DNA of 6,286 nucleotides from DAOUEG01 sp964589285. Lineage in GTDB: Bacteria > Chloroflexota > Dehalococcoidia > Dehalococcoidales > RBG-16-60-22. The stretch spans positions 1 to 6,286 of the forward strand of contig CAZPSP010000150.1 of assembly GCA_964589285.1 (NCBI GenBank), written 5' to 3'. Positions 4,673 to 6,286 of this stretch are shown piece after piece (the first letter of the stretch is position 1; every line of letters begins with the position of its first letter). A program made the translations under genes and the position numbers. Under the pieces are notes generated by a model. That model made no database searches, was not told the DNA's origin, and saw only the letters and a list, made by a program, of their open reading frames with translations.

Positions 4673-6286
4673 TTGTTCAGAACGCATTCCTGCGGAACGC
4701 TCCGGAAAACAGATACCGGCACAACAGTATCGCTAGCGGGCTGGGTCAACCGTCGTCGCGACCACGGCGGCCTGGTTTTTATCGATTTACGGGACCGAAG
4801 CGGCATCGTCCAGACCGTTTTCAACCCGGAAGTCTCCAGAGAAGCCCTGGAAACGGCGGAAGCGATGCGCCCGGAATACGTCGTCTCCCTGACAGGCGAG
4901 GTATCCCAGCGTCCGGCCGGGACGGAGAATGCCCATCTCCCGACCGGAGACATCGAAATCATCGTCAAGGAAGCCCGGATCCTCAACACCGCCAATACGC
5001 CGCCGTTCTACATCAACGAAGAAGTAGATGTGGATGAAAATCTGCGGATGAAGTACCGGTACCTGGACCTGCGGCGGCAGCGGATGCAACGGAACCTCCT
5101 GCTACGCCACAAGGTGGTCCGGTTCCTCCACGAATACCTGGATGCGAGAGACTTCGTCGAGGTCGAGACCCCCATTTTCATCAAGAGCACCCCGGAAGGG
5201 GCACGCGACTACCTGGTACCGAGCCGCGTGCATCCCGGATGTTTTTACGCTTTGCCGCAGTCCCCGCAACAGTTGAAGCAGCTCCTCATGGTCGGCGGCC
5301 TGGAGAGATACTACCAGTTCGCGCGCTGTTTCCGGGACGAAGACCTGCGGGCCGACCGGCAGCCGGAACACACCCAGATAGACGTGGAGATGAGCTTCGT
5401 CACCCAGGAAGACATCCTGTTGCTCCTGGAGGAAATGTTCACCGCTCTTACCGAAAAATTTAGACCGGAATCCAAAATTACGAAGCCGTTTTTACGATTA
5501 ACTTACAACGAAGCGCTGGAGAAATACGCCTCGGACAAGCCGGACCTGCGCTACAGCCTGGAGGTCGGTGACATCACGGACATCGCCGCGAAGACCGATT
5601 TCGGGGTTTTTAAGACCGTGGTCAACAATGGCGGTACGGTCAAAGGCATTGCCGCTCCCGGCTGCGCCCATTATACCAAGAGCCAGCTCGACGAACTGAC
5701 GAAGCTGGCCGTGAGCGCCGGCGCCAAAGGCCTGCTGACGATAGCCATCGGCGGCCCGGGCGGCCCGGTGGATGACATAACACCGGAGATGGTAAAGTCA
5801 GTGGCCGCCAAGTACATTTCACTGGAACATCTCAAAGAGATCGCCAGGCGCTGCGGTGCGTCCCAGGGCGACCTCCTGTTGATCGTCGCCGGGGATACTG
5901 AAAAGTCATACCCGCCTTTGGACGCGCTCCGGAGGGAGATCGCCAAGCGCCTGGACCTCGCCGACCCGAACGCGTTCGTCTATGCCTTTATCCTGGACTT
6001 TCCTCTCATTTTGAAGAACGAAGACACGGGCAAGTGGGAAGCCGCCAATAATCCCTTTACCTATCCGCGGGAAGAAGACCTCCACCTGCTCGATAACCAA
6101 CCGGAGAAGATGCGCGGACAGAATTACGACCTCACCTGCAACGGCCGGGAGCTGCTGAGCGGCAGCATACGCATTCACAAGGCCGACCTGCAGCGGAAGA
6201 TACTCGCCATGCTCGGCTACGATGAGGAGATCGTGCAGCAACTGTTCGGGCATATGCTCGAGGCTTTCGACTTCGGGGCCCCGCCT
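4673..6286 (+). CDS. aspS: Aspartyl-tRNA synthetase, bacterial type, 3' partial
   Basis: This class II synthetase charges tRNA with aspartate in the cytoplasm. The window shows 538 residues of a family usually near 590, so about the last 50-60, with motif 3, lie beyond the right edge. Order: an OB-fold anticodon-binding domain (about 1-110, with GWVNRRRDHGGLVFIDLRD); the catalytic core starting with KYRYLDLRR; TPEGARDYLVPSR (173-185); motif 2 with FRDEDLRADRQPEHTQID (220-237); the bacterial GAD insertion (about 300-410); then NPFT (460-463) and GSIRIH (497-502). The start is TTG at 4673, giving MFRTHSCGTLRK, the expected N-terminus. H31 in RRRDHGG is the residue reported in non-discriminating AspRS, which also charges tRNA-Asn; E. 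coli has leucine there. That implies a GatCAB amidotransferase elsewhere in the genome (inference). N459-N460 replace the usual HH before PFT. It is transcribed divergently from the homocysteine operon by its own promoter. Confidence 0.97.
   Translation, partial: MFRTHSCGTLRKTDTGTTVSLAGWVNRRRDHGGLVFIDLRDRSGIVQTVFNPEVSREALETAEAMRPEYVVSLTGEVSQRPAGTENAHLPTGDIEIIVKEARILNTANTPPFYINEEVDVDENLRMKYRYLDLRRQRMQRNLLLRHKVVRFLHEYLDARDFVEVETPIFIKSTPEGARDYLVPSRVHPGCFYALPQSPQQLKQLLMVGGLERYYQFARCFRDEDLRADRQPEHTQIDVEMSFVTQEDILLLLEEMFTALTEKFRPESKITKPFLRLTYNEALEKYASDKPDLRYSLEVGDITDIAAKTDFGVFKTVVNNGGTVKGIAAPGCAHYTKSQLDELTKLAVSAGAKGLLTIAIGGPGGPVDDITPEMVKSVAAKYISLEHLKEIARRCGASQGDLLLIVAGDTEKSYPPLDALRREIAKRLDLADPNAFVYAFILDFPLILKNEDTGKWEAANNPFTYPREEDLHLLDNQPEKMRGQNYDLTCNGRELLSGSIRIHKADLQRKILAMLGYDEEIVQQLFGHMLEAFDFGAPP

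Overview
The window (6,286 bases, moderately GC-rich) reads as a piece of a bacterial chromosome, most likely from an anaerobe. The aspartyl-tRNA synthetase is the bacterial type, nearly every start has a clear Shine-Dalgarno sequence, and one -10 box is a perfect sigma-70 TATAAT. The sulfide-based homocysteine genes, with a two-cluster ferredoxin, fit an anaerobic, sulfide-exposed life of the kind seen in methanogens, sulfate reducers and Dehalococcoidia-like Chloroflexota. The palindromic intergenic repeat resembles repeats I associate with Dehalococcoidia, but this placement is tentative.

Layout. (1) 1-1414, plus strand: two paralogous hemerythrin-like proteins (the first cut by the window edge) flank a 99-residue protein of unknown function that carries an internal duplication. 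(2) 1411-4384, minus strand: four tightly packed genes, read in the order DUF39 homocysteine biosynthesis protein, NIL-domain/2x[4Fe-4S] ferredoxin, GNAT N-acetyltransferase, UPF0280 (COG2122, ApbE-like) protein. The spacing is tight (17 nt, 24 nt, then a 4-nt stop/start overlap) and each start has a ribosome binding site, so this is very probably one operon. (3) 4385-4672: a divergent intergenic region with a probable operon promoter, a roughly 82-bp imperfect palindromic repeat, and a strong promoter for aspS. (4) 4673-6286, plus strand: aspS, starting at TTG and running off the right edge before motif 3.

How the genes work together. DUF39 protein and NIL-ferredoxin are the bacterial counterparts of the methanogen pair shown to make homocysteine from aspartate semialdehyde and sulfide; COG2122 proteins have been linked to the same sulfur-handling route. 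Their co-occurrence in one operon here supports that link by context. The acetyltransferase embedded between them is an unexpected partner. The hemerythrin-like genes converge on the operon, and the two transcription units end in the same CTAG tetranucleotide, each gene using the TAG on its own strand.
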